NCBI RefSeq assembly: GCF_000495855.1
Contig: NZ_AWGF01000004.1
Location: 1 to 64,000, forward strand
Origin: Asticcacaulis sp. YBE204
GTDB taxonomy: Bacteria; Pseudomonadota; Alphaproteobacteria; Caulobacterales; Caulobacteraceae
DNA length: 64,000 nucleotides
Direction of reading: 5' to 3'
The notes below the pieces were generated by a model, which saw only the letters and a program-made list of their open reading frames with translations, ran no database searches and was not told the origin of the DNA. The position numbers and the translations under genes are program-made. Positions 56,184-63,242 of this stretch are shown here, piece by piece. Every line of letters starts with the position of its first letter. The stretch's first letter is position 1.

Positions 56184-56612
56184 ATGGAAAACGACACGCC
56201 TTTCAAACCCGCCGACCTCAAGGTCATCCGCCAAAAGCAGATCAGCCAGCTTATGACGCTGGCTGACAGCCTGATTAAGGATGCCGAACAGGCACCGTCG
56301 CTGAACGCGCTCAATCTGCTGGAAAAAAGGGCCAAGGTCGTTCTGGTCGTCGCCAAGGCGGCCGAGCAAATCCACAAAATGGTGGGCGATGACGGAGACA
56401 ACGACATGGAAACCGACGAAACCGACGGATCTGGAGACGATCAGGACGCTCGCGAAAGCTGGGGACTCAAGCTTGAACGCAAGCTCTTTGGCATGGCTGA
56501 GCAACGAAGAAATTTCCTTCTGGCGGAAGCAGCAGAACAGCGCGACCTGGCGGCCCAAGATGACGGAGTGGGCGTTTTACGCGACCGAGGCCCAGACGCC
56601 GCCGCCGGGTGA
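56184..56612 (+). CDS. GTA gp1-like small terminase candidate
   Basis: 142 residues. N-terminal half is helical (FKPADLKVIRQKQISQLMT, LNALNLLEKRAKVVLVVAKA, AAEQIHKMV), followed by an acidic patch (GDDGDNDMETDETDGSGDDQ). Placed directly ahead of TerL, as gp1 (TerS-like) is in GTA clusters. The frame overlaps the terminase frame by 224 bases; over about 56440-56612 third-position GC is clearly lower here than in the terminase frame, so the last third is likely carried passively. The N-terminal half looks real; the functional name is by position. Confidence 0.5.
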   Translation: MENDTPFKPADLKVIRQKQISQLMTLADSLIKDAEQAPSLNALNLLEKRAKVVLVVAKAAEQIHKMVGDDGDNDMETDETDGSGDDQDARESWGLKLERKLFGMAEQRRNFLLAEAAEQRDLAAQDDGVGVLRDRGPDAAAG

Positions 56613-57747
56613 GTGGCTGACCTGGCTGTTTCTCGGCGGGCGCGGCGCGGGCAAGACGCGCGCCGGGGCCGAGTGGGTCAAGTCGCTGATCGCCAAGGGG
56701 CTGCGCTTCGCCCTCGTCGGGCCGACCCTGCACGATGTGCGCGAGGTGATGATCGAAGGGCCGTCGGGCCTCAAGGCCATCGCTGACCCGAAAAATCGCC
56801 CGTCTTACGAGGTGTCGCGCAAGCGGCTGAGGTGGCCGAACGGGGCCGTGGCCTACGCCTATTCGGCGGAAGACCCGGAAAGTTTGCGCGGCCCGCAATT
56901 TCACTACGCCTGGGCGGATGAGTTCTGCGCCTGGCGGCAACCGGCGGAGGTTCTGGCGATGTTACGGATGGGGTTGCGACTGGGTAATGCACCGCAACTG
57001 TGCGTCACGACGACGCCGAAGCCGGGGCGGGCGCTGAAGACGCTGATGGCCGAAAAAGGCACGGTGATGACGCGGTCCAATACGGCGAGCAACTATTTCA
57101 ATCTGGCCGATCCGTTTCTGGAGGGCCTGAAAGGGCTCTACGGCGGGACGCGGCTGGCGGCGCAGGAACTGGAAGGGCTGGTGGTCGAGGACGACCGCCG
57201 CGCCCTGTGGCGAGCCGAGGATCTCAGCCGCTGTCTGGGCAACCGGCCCCCGGCGTTCGACGATCTGGTGGTGGCGGTCGATCCGCCTGTGTCCAGCACG
57301 GGCGACGCCTGCGGGATCGTGGTCGCCGGACGACGTGACAATCGGGCCTATGTGCTCGAAGACGCGACCCTGTCGGGGGCCACGCCGCAGGGCTGGGCAG
57401 CGGTGGTGGCGGCGAAGATCGCCGAATACGACGCCCATCGCGTCGTCGCCGAAGCCAATCAGGGCGGCGACATGGTCCGTCAGGTGCTGGTCGGTGCCGG
57501 GTGCGACGCGCCGGTCGAACTGGTCCACGCCCGCGTCGGCAAACGCGCCCGCGCCGAGCCGGTCGCCGCGCTCTACGAACAGGGGCGGGTGGTCCATACG
57601 GGCCGCTTTGTCGCCCTCGAAGAAGAGATGATGGGGCTGGGGACGGAGGAGATGCGCCATTCGCCGGACCGCGCCGATGCGCTGGTCTGGGCGATCACGG
57701 CGCTGATGATCACGGGAAGAGCGGAGCCCCGGATGCGCAGATTATAG
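56389..57747 (+). CDS. GTA/phage terminase large subunit (TerL, gp2-like)
   Basis: 452-residue DNA-packaging motor. Walker A GGRGAGKT at about 83-90, in WLFLGGRGAGKTRAGAEWVK, a hallmark of GTA-type TerL; an ATPase Walker B-like FHYAWADEFCAW; and a nuclease domain with DDLVVAVDPPVSST and VVAEANQGGDMVRQVL. The C-terminus HSPDRADALVWAITALM is typical. The N-terminus is uncertain: ATG 56389 gives SSLAWLSNEEISFW, which fits relatives, but overlaps the small gene ahead; ATG 56560 is the other option. Confidence 0.92.
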   Translation: MTETTTWKPTKPTDLETIRTLAKAGDSSLNASSLAWLSNEEISFWRKQQNSATWRPKMTEWAFYATEAQTPPPGEWLTWLFLGGRGAGKTRAGAEWVKSLIAKGLRFALVGPTLHDVREVMIEGPSGLKAIADPKNRPSYEVSRKRLRWPNGAVAYAYSAEDPESLRGPQFHYAWADEFCAWRQPAEVLAMLRMGLRLGNAPQLCVTTTPKPGRALKTLMAEKGTVMTRSNTASNYFNLADPFLEGLKGLYGGTRLAAQELEGLVVEDDRRALWRAEDLSRCLGNRPPAFDDLVVAVDPPVSSTGDACGIVVAGRRDNRAYVLEDATLSGATPQGWAAVVAAKIAEYDAHRVVAEANQGGDMVRQVLVGAGCDAPVELVHARVGKRARAEPVAALYEQGRVVHTGRFVALEEEMMGLGTEEMRHSPDRADALVWAITALMITGRAEPRMRRL

Positions 57748-57749
57748 CT

Positions 57750-57854
57750 CCCTCTCCCTGTGGGGAGAGGGCTGGGGTGAGGGGGCTTCTGTCGGAGTCT
57801 TGGACTCCCCCTCACCCGGTGCTTCGCACCACCCTCTCCCCACGGGGAGAGGGG
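57750..57854. repeat. GC-rich palindromic repeat in GTA operon, gp2-gp3 gap
   Basis: CCCTCTCCCTGTGGGGAGAGGGCTGGGGTGAGGGGG pairs with the inverted copy CCCCCTCACCC...ACCCTCTCCCCACGGGGAGAGGG, with a mini-hairpin GGTGCTTCGCACC added in the right arm. It starts 2 bases after the terminase stop (TAG 57745-57747) and ends 16 bases before the portal ATG. Sequence segments are given in pieces. Confidence 0.9.
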
Positions 57855-57870
57855 ATTCATCGAGGACATT

Positions 57871-59070
57871 ATGCCTGATTTTTTCAACACCCTTTTCGGG
57901 CGGCGACCTTCTGTGCCCGAAACCAAGGACTCGCAAACCCGCGCCCTGATCGCCCTGACAGGGCAGGGGCGGGCGCAGTGGACGCCGCGCGAATATGAAG
58001 CCCTCGCCCGCGAAGGCTTTGCGAAAAACGCCGTCGCCTATCGCTGCGTGCGGATGATCGCCGAAGCCGCGGCGTCGGTGCCCTTGCGCGTCGATTGCGA
58101 CGGGCGGCACGACACGGCGCATCCGCTGGCAGCGTTGCTCGAACGCCCCAACGCCGAACAGGGCGGGGCCGATCTGCGCGAGGCGCTCTATGCCTCGCTG
58201 CAAACCGCCGGCAACGCCTATATCGAGGCCGCCGAAATCGACGATCAACCGTTCGAGCTGTGGGCCCTGCGGTCCGAGCGCGTGCAGGTCGTGCCCAATG
58301 CCAAGGGCTGGCCCGAAGCTTACGACTATAAGGTCAGTGGACGGACGACGCGGATCGCCCGCGATGAGACCGGCTGGCTGAAGGTCCTGCACCTGAAGCT
58401 GTGGCACCCGCTCGACGACTGGTACGGCTTTTCGCCGCTGGAGGCCGCAGCCTTTGCTATCGACGTTCACAATGCGTCGGGGGCCTGGAACAAGGCCCTG
58501 CTCGATAATGCGGCGCGACCGTCCGGGGCGCTGGTCTATGGCGGCAAGGCGTCGGATCGCCTGAGCGCCGAGCAGTTCGAACGGCTGAAGACGCAACTGA
58601 CCGAGGATCATGCCGGGATCGATAATGCCGGGCGGCCTCTGTTGCTCGAAGGCGGGCTCGACTGGAAGCCGATGTCGCTGTCGCCCGCCGACATGGATTT
58701 TATCGAAGGCAAGCACGCCGCGGCGCGCGACATCGCGCTCGCCTTCGGCATCCCGGCACAGCTGCTGGGGATCCCAGGCGACAATGCCTACGCCAACTAC
58801 CGCGAGGCCAATGCCGCCTTCTGGCGTCATACGGTCCTGCCGCTGGTCGAAAAGACGACGCGGTCGCTGTCGAACTGGCTCAGTCCGAAGTTCCCCGGCG
58901 CGCGTATCGTCGCCGATATCGATGGCCTGCCCGCCCTGTCGGCGGAGCGCGAGGCTTTGTGGGCGCGGCTGGAGGCCTCGACCTTCATGGACGCCAGCGA
59001 AAAGCGGCGTCTGGCGGGGTTGAGCGCCGTAGCCGCCCAACCCTCCGACCACGGAGATTCATATGAGTGA
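57871..59070 (+). CDS. GTA/HK97-type portal protein (gp3-like)
   Basis: 399 residues, the GTA-type portal (HK97 gp3 family) forming the dodecameric head vertex for DNA passage. AYRCVRMIAEAAASVPLRV and HPLAALLERPNAEQGG at the N-terminal part, LKLWHPLDDWYGFSPLEAA at the middle, and AFGIPAQLLGIPGDNAYANY (typical of the family) and EANAAFWRHTVLPLVEKTT near the end. GAGG lies ahead of the ATG. The next gene overlaps its 3' end by 8 bases. Confidence 0.93.
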   Translation: MPDFFNTLFGRRPSVPETKDSQTRALIALTGQGRAQWTPREYEALAREGFAKNAVAYRCVRMIAEAAASVPLRVDCDGRHDTAHPLAALLERPNAEQGGADLREALYASLQTAGNAYIEAAEIDDQPFELWALRSERVQVVPNAKGWPEAYDYKVSGRTTRIARDETGWLKVLHLKLWHPLDDWYGFSPLEAAAFAIDVHNASGAWNKALLDNAARPSGALVYGGKASDRLSAEQFERLKTQLTEDHAGIDNAGRPLLLEGGLDWKPMSLSPADMDFIEGKHAAARDIALAFGIPAQLLGIPGDNAYANYREANAAFWRHTVLPLVEKTTRSLSNWLSPKFPGARIVADIDGLPALSAEREALWARLEASTFMDASEKRRLAGLSAVAAQPSDHGDSYE

Positions 59071-59287
59071 GATTTTCACCGGCGGGGTGATCATGACGAT
59101 CATCCTGCAATCGGCGGCGGCTTTGATGTGGTTCGGGCGCGCCGGGGCGAGGCTCGACACGCTGGAGGCGCGCTTTCAGCAGCAGGCCGGGGTGGTCGAG
59201 CGACTGGCGCGGCTGGAAGAACAGGCGCTGGCCACACGCGCGGCTCTGGCGCGGATCGAAATCAAGCTGGACGAGGCGCGCATATGA
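59063..59287 (+). CDS. Small membrane-spanning protein between portal and protease (gp3.5 position)
   Basis: 74 residues: a hydrophobic N-terminal segment (FTGGVIMTIILQSAAALMWF), then a coiled-coil stretch (ARLDTLEARFQQQAGVVERL, ARLEEQALATRAALARIEIK). Overlaps both neighbours (8 and 4 bases). GTA clusters carry a small gene at this position. Function unknown; a holin-like or membrane-docking role is only a guess. Confidence 0.8.
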   Translation: MSEIFTGGVIMTIILQSAAALMWFGRAGARLDTLEARFQQQAGVVERLARLEEQALATRAALARIEIKLDEARI

Positions 59288-59730
59288 TCATCGAAGGCTA
59301 CGCCTCGCGGTTTTACGAGCGCGATCTCAACGACGATGTCGTCGTGCCGGGGGCCTTTCGCGACAGTCTTTTGCGCACCGGGCCGGAAGGCGTGCGGATG
59401 CTTTACCAGCACAAGGTCGCGGCCCCGATCGGCGTCTGGGATGAGGTGGTCGAGAACGAGACCGGGCTGTTCGTCCGGGGCCGGATTATCGACGCGACGC
59501 CCGAAGGTCGCATGGTCATGGCCTTGGCTGAGGCGGGTGTGATCGACGGTCTGAGCATCGGGTTCCGCACCGAAAAGAGCCGCTTTGACGAAACCGGGCG
59601 GCTGCGCGTTCTGAGCGCCGTGGCCCTGTGGGAGGTGTCGCTGGTGACGTTTCCGATGCTGAGCAGCGCGCGGTTCAGGCGCGTTCAAGAAGAATACCCC
59701 CTCGCCCCTATGGGGAGAGGGCTGGGGTGA
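59284..59730 (+). CDS. GTA/HK97-family prohead protease (gp4-like)
   Basis: 148 residues. Capsid-maturation serine protease: MIIEGYASRFYERDLNDDVV, PGAFRDSL, MLYQHKVAAPIGVWDEV (catalytic His in QH), and DGLSIGFRTEK with the catalytic Ser. VALWEVSLVTFPML supports the fold. Its last 10 residues (PLAPMGRGLG) are translated from the repeat beginning at 59697. It is followed by the capsid gene, as expected. Confidence 0.92.
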   Translation: MIIEGYASRFYERDLNDDVVVPGAFRDSLLRTGPEGVRMLYQHKVAAPIGVWDEVVENETGLFVRGRIIDATPEGRMVMALAEAGVIDGLSIGFRTEKSRFDETGRLRVLSAVALWEVSLVTFPMLSSARFRRVQEEYPLAPMGRGLG

Positions 59731-59804
59731 GGGGGCTGCCATAGGCGTCCCGGACTCCCCCTCACCCGGTGCTTCGCACCACCCTCTCCCCAAAGGGCGA
59801 GGGG
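59697..59804. repeat. GC-rich palindromic repeat in GTA operon, gp4-gp5 gap
   Basis: CCCCCTCGCCCCTATGGGGAGAGGGCTGGGGTGAGGGGG against the inverted CCCCCTCACCCGGTGCTTCGCACC and CCTCTCCCCAAAGGGCGAGGGG. Its left end lies inside the gp4 reading frame and gives its stop. GGAG for gp5 follows at about 59812. Confidence 0.9.
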
Positions 59805-59822
59805 ATTTAGAAGGAGACTTAT

Positions 59823-61031
59823 ATGAACGAAACGAAACACGTCACCGCCTCGACCGAGGTCAAGGCGGCCTTGCACGAAGTCCTGTCGGCCTTCGAGGCC
59901 TTCAAATCGGCCAATGATCAGCGCCTCGACGCGCTGGAAAAGAAGCAGGGCGACGGCCTGCTCGACGACAAGGTCGAGCGCATCGACCGCGACCTCAATG
60001 CCGCTCAGGCACGCCTCGACCGCCTGCTGAGCCAGAAGGCGCGCCCGGATATCGCCGCCGCGCAACCGGATCAGACCGAGGCCAAAACCGCCTGGGACGG
60101 CTATATGCGCTCGGGCCGCGTAACGCTGGAACTGAAGGCCGGGCTGTCCACCGCGTCGGGTTCCGGCGCGCTGGCACCCTATGAGACCGAGCGCTTCGTC
60201 GAACGCCGTCTGGCGCAGGTATCAGTAATGCGCTCGCTGGCCACCGTCCGCACGGTCGGCGCGGCAACATTCAAGAAACCGGTCTCGACCGCCGGCGTCG
60301 TCGCGGGCTGGGTCGCCGAGGCCGCCGCACGTCCGGAAACCGATCCGGCGACGCTGGCGCTTCTGGAATTCCCGGCGGCGGAGCTTTATGCGTCTCCGGC
60401 GGCCACGCAGGCCCTGCTCGACGACAGTTTCATCAATCTCGACGAATGGCTGGCGTCCGAGATCGAGGACAGCTTTGCGGCACAGGAAACCGAGGCCTTC
60501 GTCATCGGCAACGGCACCAACAAGCCGAAGGGGTTCCTCAACTACACGACCGCCGCCAACGCCTCGGCGACCTGGGGGCAGATCGGTCATATCGTGTCGG
60601 GCGCGGCGGCGGATTTTGCGTCGTCCGGCCCGGTCGATGCCCTGATCGACCTGACCTATGCGACCGAGGCCAAGTATCGTCCGAACGCGCACTTCGTCAT
60701 GAACCGCCGCACGGCGGCCAAGATCCGCAAGTTCAAGGGTTCGGACGGTCAGTATATCTGGCAGCCATCGACGCAGGCGGGGCAATTGCCGCAGCTGCTC
60801 GGCTATCCGGTGCAGGAGATCGAGGCCATGCCCGATGTCGGCGCGAGCACCCTGCCGGTGGCGTTCGGCGACTTCGCCAAGGGCTATCTGATCGTCGATC
60901 GCGCCGGCCTGAGCGTGCTGCGTGATCCCTATTCAGCGAAACCGTACGTGTTGTTTTATACGACCAAGCGCGTCGGCGGCGGCGTGCAGAACTTCGACGC
61001 GATCAAGGTGCTGAAGATCGCGGCGTCGTAA
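59823..61031 (+). CDS. GTA/HK97-family major capsid protein (gp5-like)
   Basis: 402 residues. The N-terminal scaffold-like delta region (about 1-105) is helical and coiled coil (KAALHEVLSAFEAFKSANDQ; LDDKVERIDRDLNAAQARLD). The mature fold follows (SGSGALAPYETERFVERRLA; VSTAGVVAGWVAEAAARPET; FVIGNGTNKPKGFLNYTT; VMNRRTAAKIRKFKGSDGQY). LPVAFGDFAKGYLIVDRAGL is the characteristic C-terminal part. The delta region would be cut by the gp4 protease. GGAG precedes the ATG. Confidence 0.94.
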   Translation: MNETKHVTASTEVKAALHEVLSAFEAFKSANDQRLDALEKKQGDGLLDDKVERIDRDLNAAQARLDRLLSQKARPDIAAAQPDQTEAKTAWDGYMRSGRVTLELKAGLSTASGSGALAPYETERFVERRLAQVSVMRSLATVRTVGAATFKKPVSTAGVVAGWVAEAAARPETDPATLALLEFPAAELYASPAATQALLDDSFINLDEWLASEIEDSFAAQETEAFVIGNGTNKPKGFLNYTTAANASATWGQIGHIVSGAAADFASSGPVDALIDLTYATEAKYRPNAHFVMNRRTAAKIRKFKGSDGQYIWQPSTQAGQLPQLLGYPVQEIEAMPDVGASTLPVAFGDFAKGYLIVDRAGLSVLRDPYSAKPYVLFYTTKRVGGGVQNFDAIKVLKIAAS

Positions 61032-61034
61032 CTT

Positions 61035-61154
61035 CCTTCTCCCTGAGGGAGAAGGTGGTTTCCGCAGGAAGCCGGATGAGGGGGCAACGATGGTTCCCCC
61101 GGCCTCCCCCTCACCCGGTGCTTCGCACCACCCTCTCCCCATAGGGGAGAGGGG
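61035..61154. repeat. GC-rich palindromic repeat in GTA operon, gp5-gp6 gap
   Basis: CCTTCTCCCTGAGGGAGAAGG forms one dyad, GGATGAGGGGG the next. CCCCCTCACCCGGTGCTTCGCACC and CCTCTCCCCATAGGGGAGAGG form the right half. It starts 3 bases after the capsid stop; its right end GGGGATTTAAGGA merges into the gp6 ribosome site. Confidence 0.9.
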
Positions 61155-61171
61155 ATTTAAGGAAATCTCTC

Positions 61172-61441
61172 ATGTCAGACCCCGTTTCGCTCGCTGAAGC
61201 GAAGCTTTTCCTGCGCGTGTCGCACGACGACGAAGACGCGCTGATCGCTGCGCTGGTGGCTGCGGCCAAGGCCCGTCTGGAAGCCGCGCTGGGTATTGTA
61301 CTCGATGTGAATTCCGCCGCGCCGTTGCGGCTGGCGGTCCTCGATCTCGTGGCGCGGGCCTATGCCGTGCGCGGCGAGGGCGAGGTGTCGCTGGACGGCC
61401 TTGAGCCGTGGATCGCCCCCTATCGCGAGGTGCGGCTATGA
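61172..61441 (+). CDS. GTA head-tail connector (gp6-like)
   Basis: 89 residues of the gp6-like head-tail connector family: VSLAEAKLFLRVSHDDEDAL then IAALVAAAKARLEAALGIVL. It should plug onto the portal. It overlaps the next gene by 4 bases (ATGA type). Confidence 0.9.
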   Translation: MSDPVSLAEAKLFLRVSHDDEDALIAALVAAAKARLEAALGIVLDVNSAAPLRLAVLDLVARAYAVRGEGEVSLDGLEPWIAPYREVRL

Positions 61442-61761
61442 ACCCGCTTAAGGCCGCCGATCTGAAGACCCCGGCGAAAATCTACCGCCTGATCCGAACG
61501 GAAACCGTATACGGAGGATCGAACCAGGCGCCGCAATATGAAGGCACGATCTGGGGTGATTTTCAAACGGACGTGCCGCAGGAATCGCAAGAGTTTGAAG
61601 GTGAAACCCTGATCCGTCAGTATGCGGAATTCACCTGTCGATCGGCTTCGGGCATCGAACGCGGCGGTTATCTTAAAATCCGCGGACAGGACTGGACGGT
61701 CTTGTCTATCGACGAAGACCAGAACGGGACCGTGCGCGTGCGTCTCGGGCGGGTGCACTGA
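61438..61761 (+). CDS. GTA head-tail adaptor (gp7-like, head closure)
   Basis: 107 residues, beta-rich, like SPP1 gp16-type head-closure proteins: AKIYRLIRTETVYGGSNQAP, IWGDFQTDVPQES, FTCRSASGIERGGYLKIRGQ and DWTVLSIDE. ATG 61438 overlaps the gp6 stop, and its own stop overlaps the next ATG by one base. Confidence 0.87.
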   Translation: MNPLKAADLKTPAKIYRLIRTETVYGGSNQAPQYEGTIWGDFQTDVPQESQEFEGETLIRQYAEFTCRSASGIERGGYLKIRGQDWTVLSIDEDQNGTVRVRLGRVH

Positions 61762-62177
61762 TGGCGCTCGATCCTTTACGCGACGTGCAAAAGGCCCTGA
61801 TCGCGCACCTGAAAAGCCAGCATACGCTGAAGGTCTGGCTCGGCAACATGGTGCGGATTTACGACGACGTGCCGCCCGATCCGGTCTTTCCGTATGTCGC
61901 TCTGACGCGTGTGGAAGCGCAGGCCGTCAGCGGTGCCGATACGGCCACCGAACAGGTCATTACCCTGATGGCGGTGTCGCGTTTTTCCGGCACCGAAGAG
62001 GCGAGAGCCATCGCCTTCGAACTGCGCGTGGTGCTCGATCAGGCGGCGCTGAGCCTCGACGATCAGCATCTGGTCTCGGTGCGCGTCAGCTATCTCGATG
62101 TGTTCCGGAGTGCCGACAAGCGGTCGATCTACGGGCTGGTCCGACTGCGGGTGGTCACCGAGGCCAACCCTATCTAG
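61761..62177 (+). CDS. GTA gp8-like tail-completion protein (DUF3168)
   Basis: 138 residues: DPLRDVQKALIAHLKS, RIYDDVPPDPVFPYVALTRV, TLMAVSRFSGTEEARAI and LVSVRVSYLDVFRSADKRSI, all as in DUF3168 proteins of GTAs and siphophages. These cap the tail tube. Stop TAG (62175-62177) lies in the left end of a 106-base palindrome, so its final residues may have been set by that insertion. Confidence 0.88.
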   Translation: MALDPLRDVQKALIAHLKSQHTLKVWLGNMVRIYDDVPPDPVFPYVALTRVEAQAVSGADTATEQVITLMAVSRFSGTEEARAIAFELRVVLDQAALSLDDQHLVSVRVSYLDVFRSADKRSIYGLVRLRVVTEANPI

Positions 62178-62279
62178 GGCGGGTCTGCAAAGCGCCGTCT
62201 TTCTGCGCGTTTCGGCTCGTGTACAAAAGTACACGTCGCCTTCAATGCTCAAAAGCCAGCCCTTTTCGCCGCGCCCTAG
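62174..62279. repeat. 106-base imperfect palindrome in GTA operon, gp8-gp9 gap
   Basis: The outer arms are CTAGGGCG (62174-62181) and CGCCCTAG (62272-62279), perfect inverted repeats. The centre is CGTGTAC-AAAA-GTACACG (62218-62235), also perfect. The two 51-base halves resemble each other in inverted sense with many mismatches between the ends and the centre. It is unlike the CCCCTCACCCGG family. Possibly a decayed MITE-like element. Confidence 0.75.
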
Positions 62280-62313
62280 CGGGTTGGCGTTCTTCGTTTG
62301 AAAGGAGACTCAT

Positions 62314-62721
62314 ATGGCCCTGCAAAAAGGCCGCGACATGCTGCTGAAAATTCATGACGGTACGGCTTACGTTACCGTCGCGGGCCTCAGGGCGCGCACC
62401 GTGTCGCTCAATGCAAAGACCGTCGATGTCACCGACTCGCAAAGCCCCAATGGCTGGCGCGAACTGATGGCCGGGGCGGGTGTCAAGGCGCTCTCGGTGT
62501 CCGGCTCCGGTGTCTTCAAGGACGCCGCGTCCGACGCCGTGATGCGCGAAGCCTTCTTCGCCCAGACGGCGCGAAACTGGCAGATCATCGTGCCGGATTT
62601 CGGACAGTTCAGCGGCGCGTTTTTGATCGCCTCGCTCGACTATGCCGGCGATCACGACGCCGAAGCGACCTTTGCCCTGACGCTGGCTTCGGCGGGGGAG
62701 GTGACCTTTGTCAGCCTCTGA
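62314..62721 (+). CDS. GTA major tail protein (gp9-like, TP901-1 type)
   Basis: 135 residues forming the tail tube. ALQKGRDMLLKIHDGTAYVT, VAGLRARTVSLNAKTVDVTD, SPNGWRELMAGAGVKALSVS and AFFAQTARNWQIIVPDFG match the phage major tail/TP901-1 family of GTAs. Strong AAGGAG lies 8 bases ahead of the ATG. The 3' end overlaps the next gene by 14 bases. Confidence 0.9.
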   Translation: MALQKGRDMLLKIHDGTAYVTVAGLRARTVSLNAKTVDVTDSQSPNGWRELMAGAGVKALSVSGSGVFKDAASDAVMREAFFAQTARNWQIIVPDFGQFSGAFLIASLDYAGDHDAEATFALTLASAGEVTFVSL

Positions 62722-63007
62722 TACACCCCTCATCAATAAAGCGCGTGGCGAAGTCGTCGCCTGTATCGGCGGCAAGGATCTGCGCCTTTGCGTCACGCTG
62801 AAAGCTTTGGCGGAACTCGAAACCCATTTCGACGTCACGGGCTTCGAGGCGCTGGCCGCCAAACTGGCGACGATGGGCGCGAAGGACGTCTGGGCGGTAC
62901 TCAAGGCGCTGGTCCTCGACGAGATCGAACTGCCGGTTCTGCACATCAGTCTGGCTGAGGCCATCGAGGCTATCGTCGCGGCGTTCCGCGCAATGAATGA
63001 TGACTAG
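62708..63007 (+). CDS. GTA tail-assembly chaperone-like protein (gp10-like)
   Basis: 99 residues. NKARGEVVACIGGKDLRLCV, TLKALAELETHFDVTGFEAL, AAKLATMGAKDVWAVLKALV match GTA gp10-type (tail assembly chaperone) proteins. The start is TTG 62708 because GGAGGTGA lies 6 bases upstream, and no ATG in frame fits. It overlaps gp9 by 14 bases, and a dyad lies right after its stop. Confidence 0.87.
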   Translation: MSASDTPLINKARGEVVACIGGKDLRLCVTLKALAELETHFDVTGFEALAAKLATMGAKDVWAVLKALVLDEIELPVLHISLAEAIEAIVAAFRAMNDD

Positions 63008-63008
63008 A

Positions 63009-63052
63009 GCGCATTCCGAAAAGTGTGAAGCGGTTTTCGGAAACGAATGCGC
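63009..63052. repeat. Short alphaproteobacterial-type palindrome between gp10 and gp10.1
   Basis: GCGCATTC (63009-63016) mirrors GAATGCGC (63045-63052), and CCGAAAA mirrors TTTTCGG inside. This closely resembles an interspersed palindrome I recall as common in alphaproteobacterial genomes (GCGCATTCCGAAAAGTGTGA). It lies 2 bases after the gp10 stop and is in frame with the following small gene if an early start is used. Confidence 0.8.
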
Positions 63053-63071
63053 GACAAAAAAATGGGCCGCG

Positions 63072-63242
63072 ATGTTCCGGCTGGGCGTGGTCGAACTGCG
63101 CCTGTCGCCCGACGCCTTCTGGCGTCTGAGCTGGCGTGAATGGCTGTGGCTGACCGCGCCGCCGGAACAGGCGGTGCCGCTGGATAAGCGGGGCCTGACC
63201 GACCTGATGACCCTTTTTCCGGATGACGAATATGAACAGTGA
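63072..63242 (+). CDS. GTA small tail protein (rcc01693/gp10.1-like)
   Basis: 56 residues from ATG 63072: MFRLGVVELRLSPDAFWRL, then SWREWLWLTAP. The pattern LGLxPxxFWxLSxxEW is typical of the small phage-tail-assembly-chaperone-like genes found here in GTA clusters. An earlier start at 62997 (81 residues, ATGA overlap with gp10) would include 25 residues translated from the palindrome. I prefer the later ATG, although its ribosome site is weak. It overlaps the next gene by 11 bases. Confidence 0.75.
   Translation: MFRLGVVELRLSPDAFWRLSWREWLWLTAPPEQAVPLDKRGLTDLMTLFPDDEYEQ

Noticed and set aside
9725-61154. Clustered palindromic repeats considered as a CRISPR array
   Set aside because: They are dispersed singly over 50 kb with no regular spacers, and no cas genes are present.
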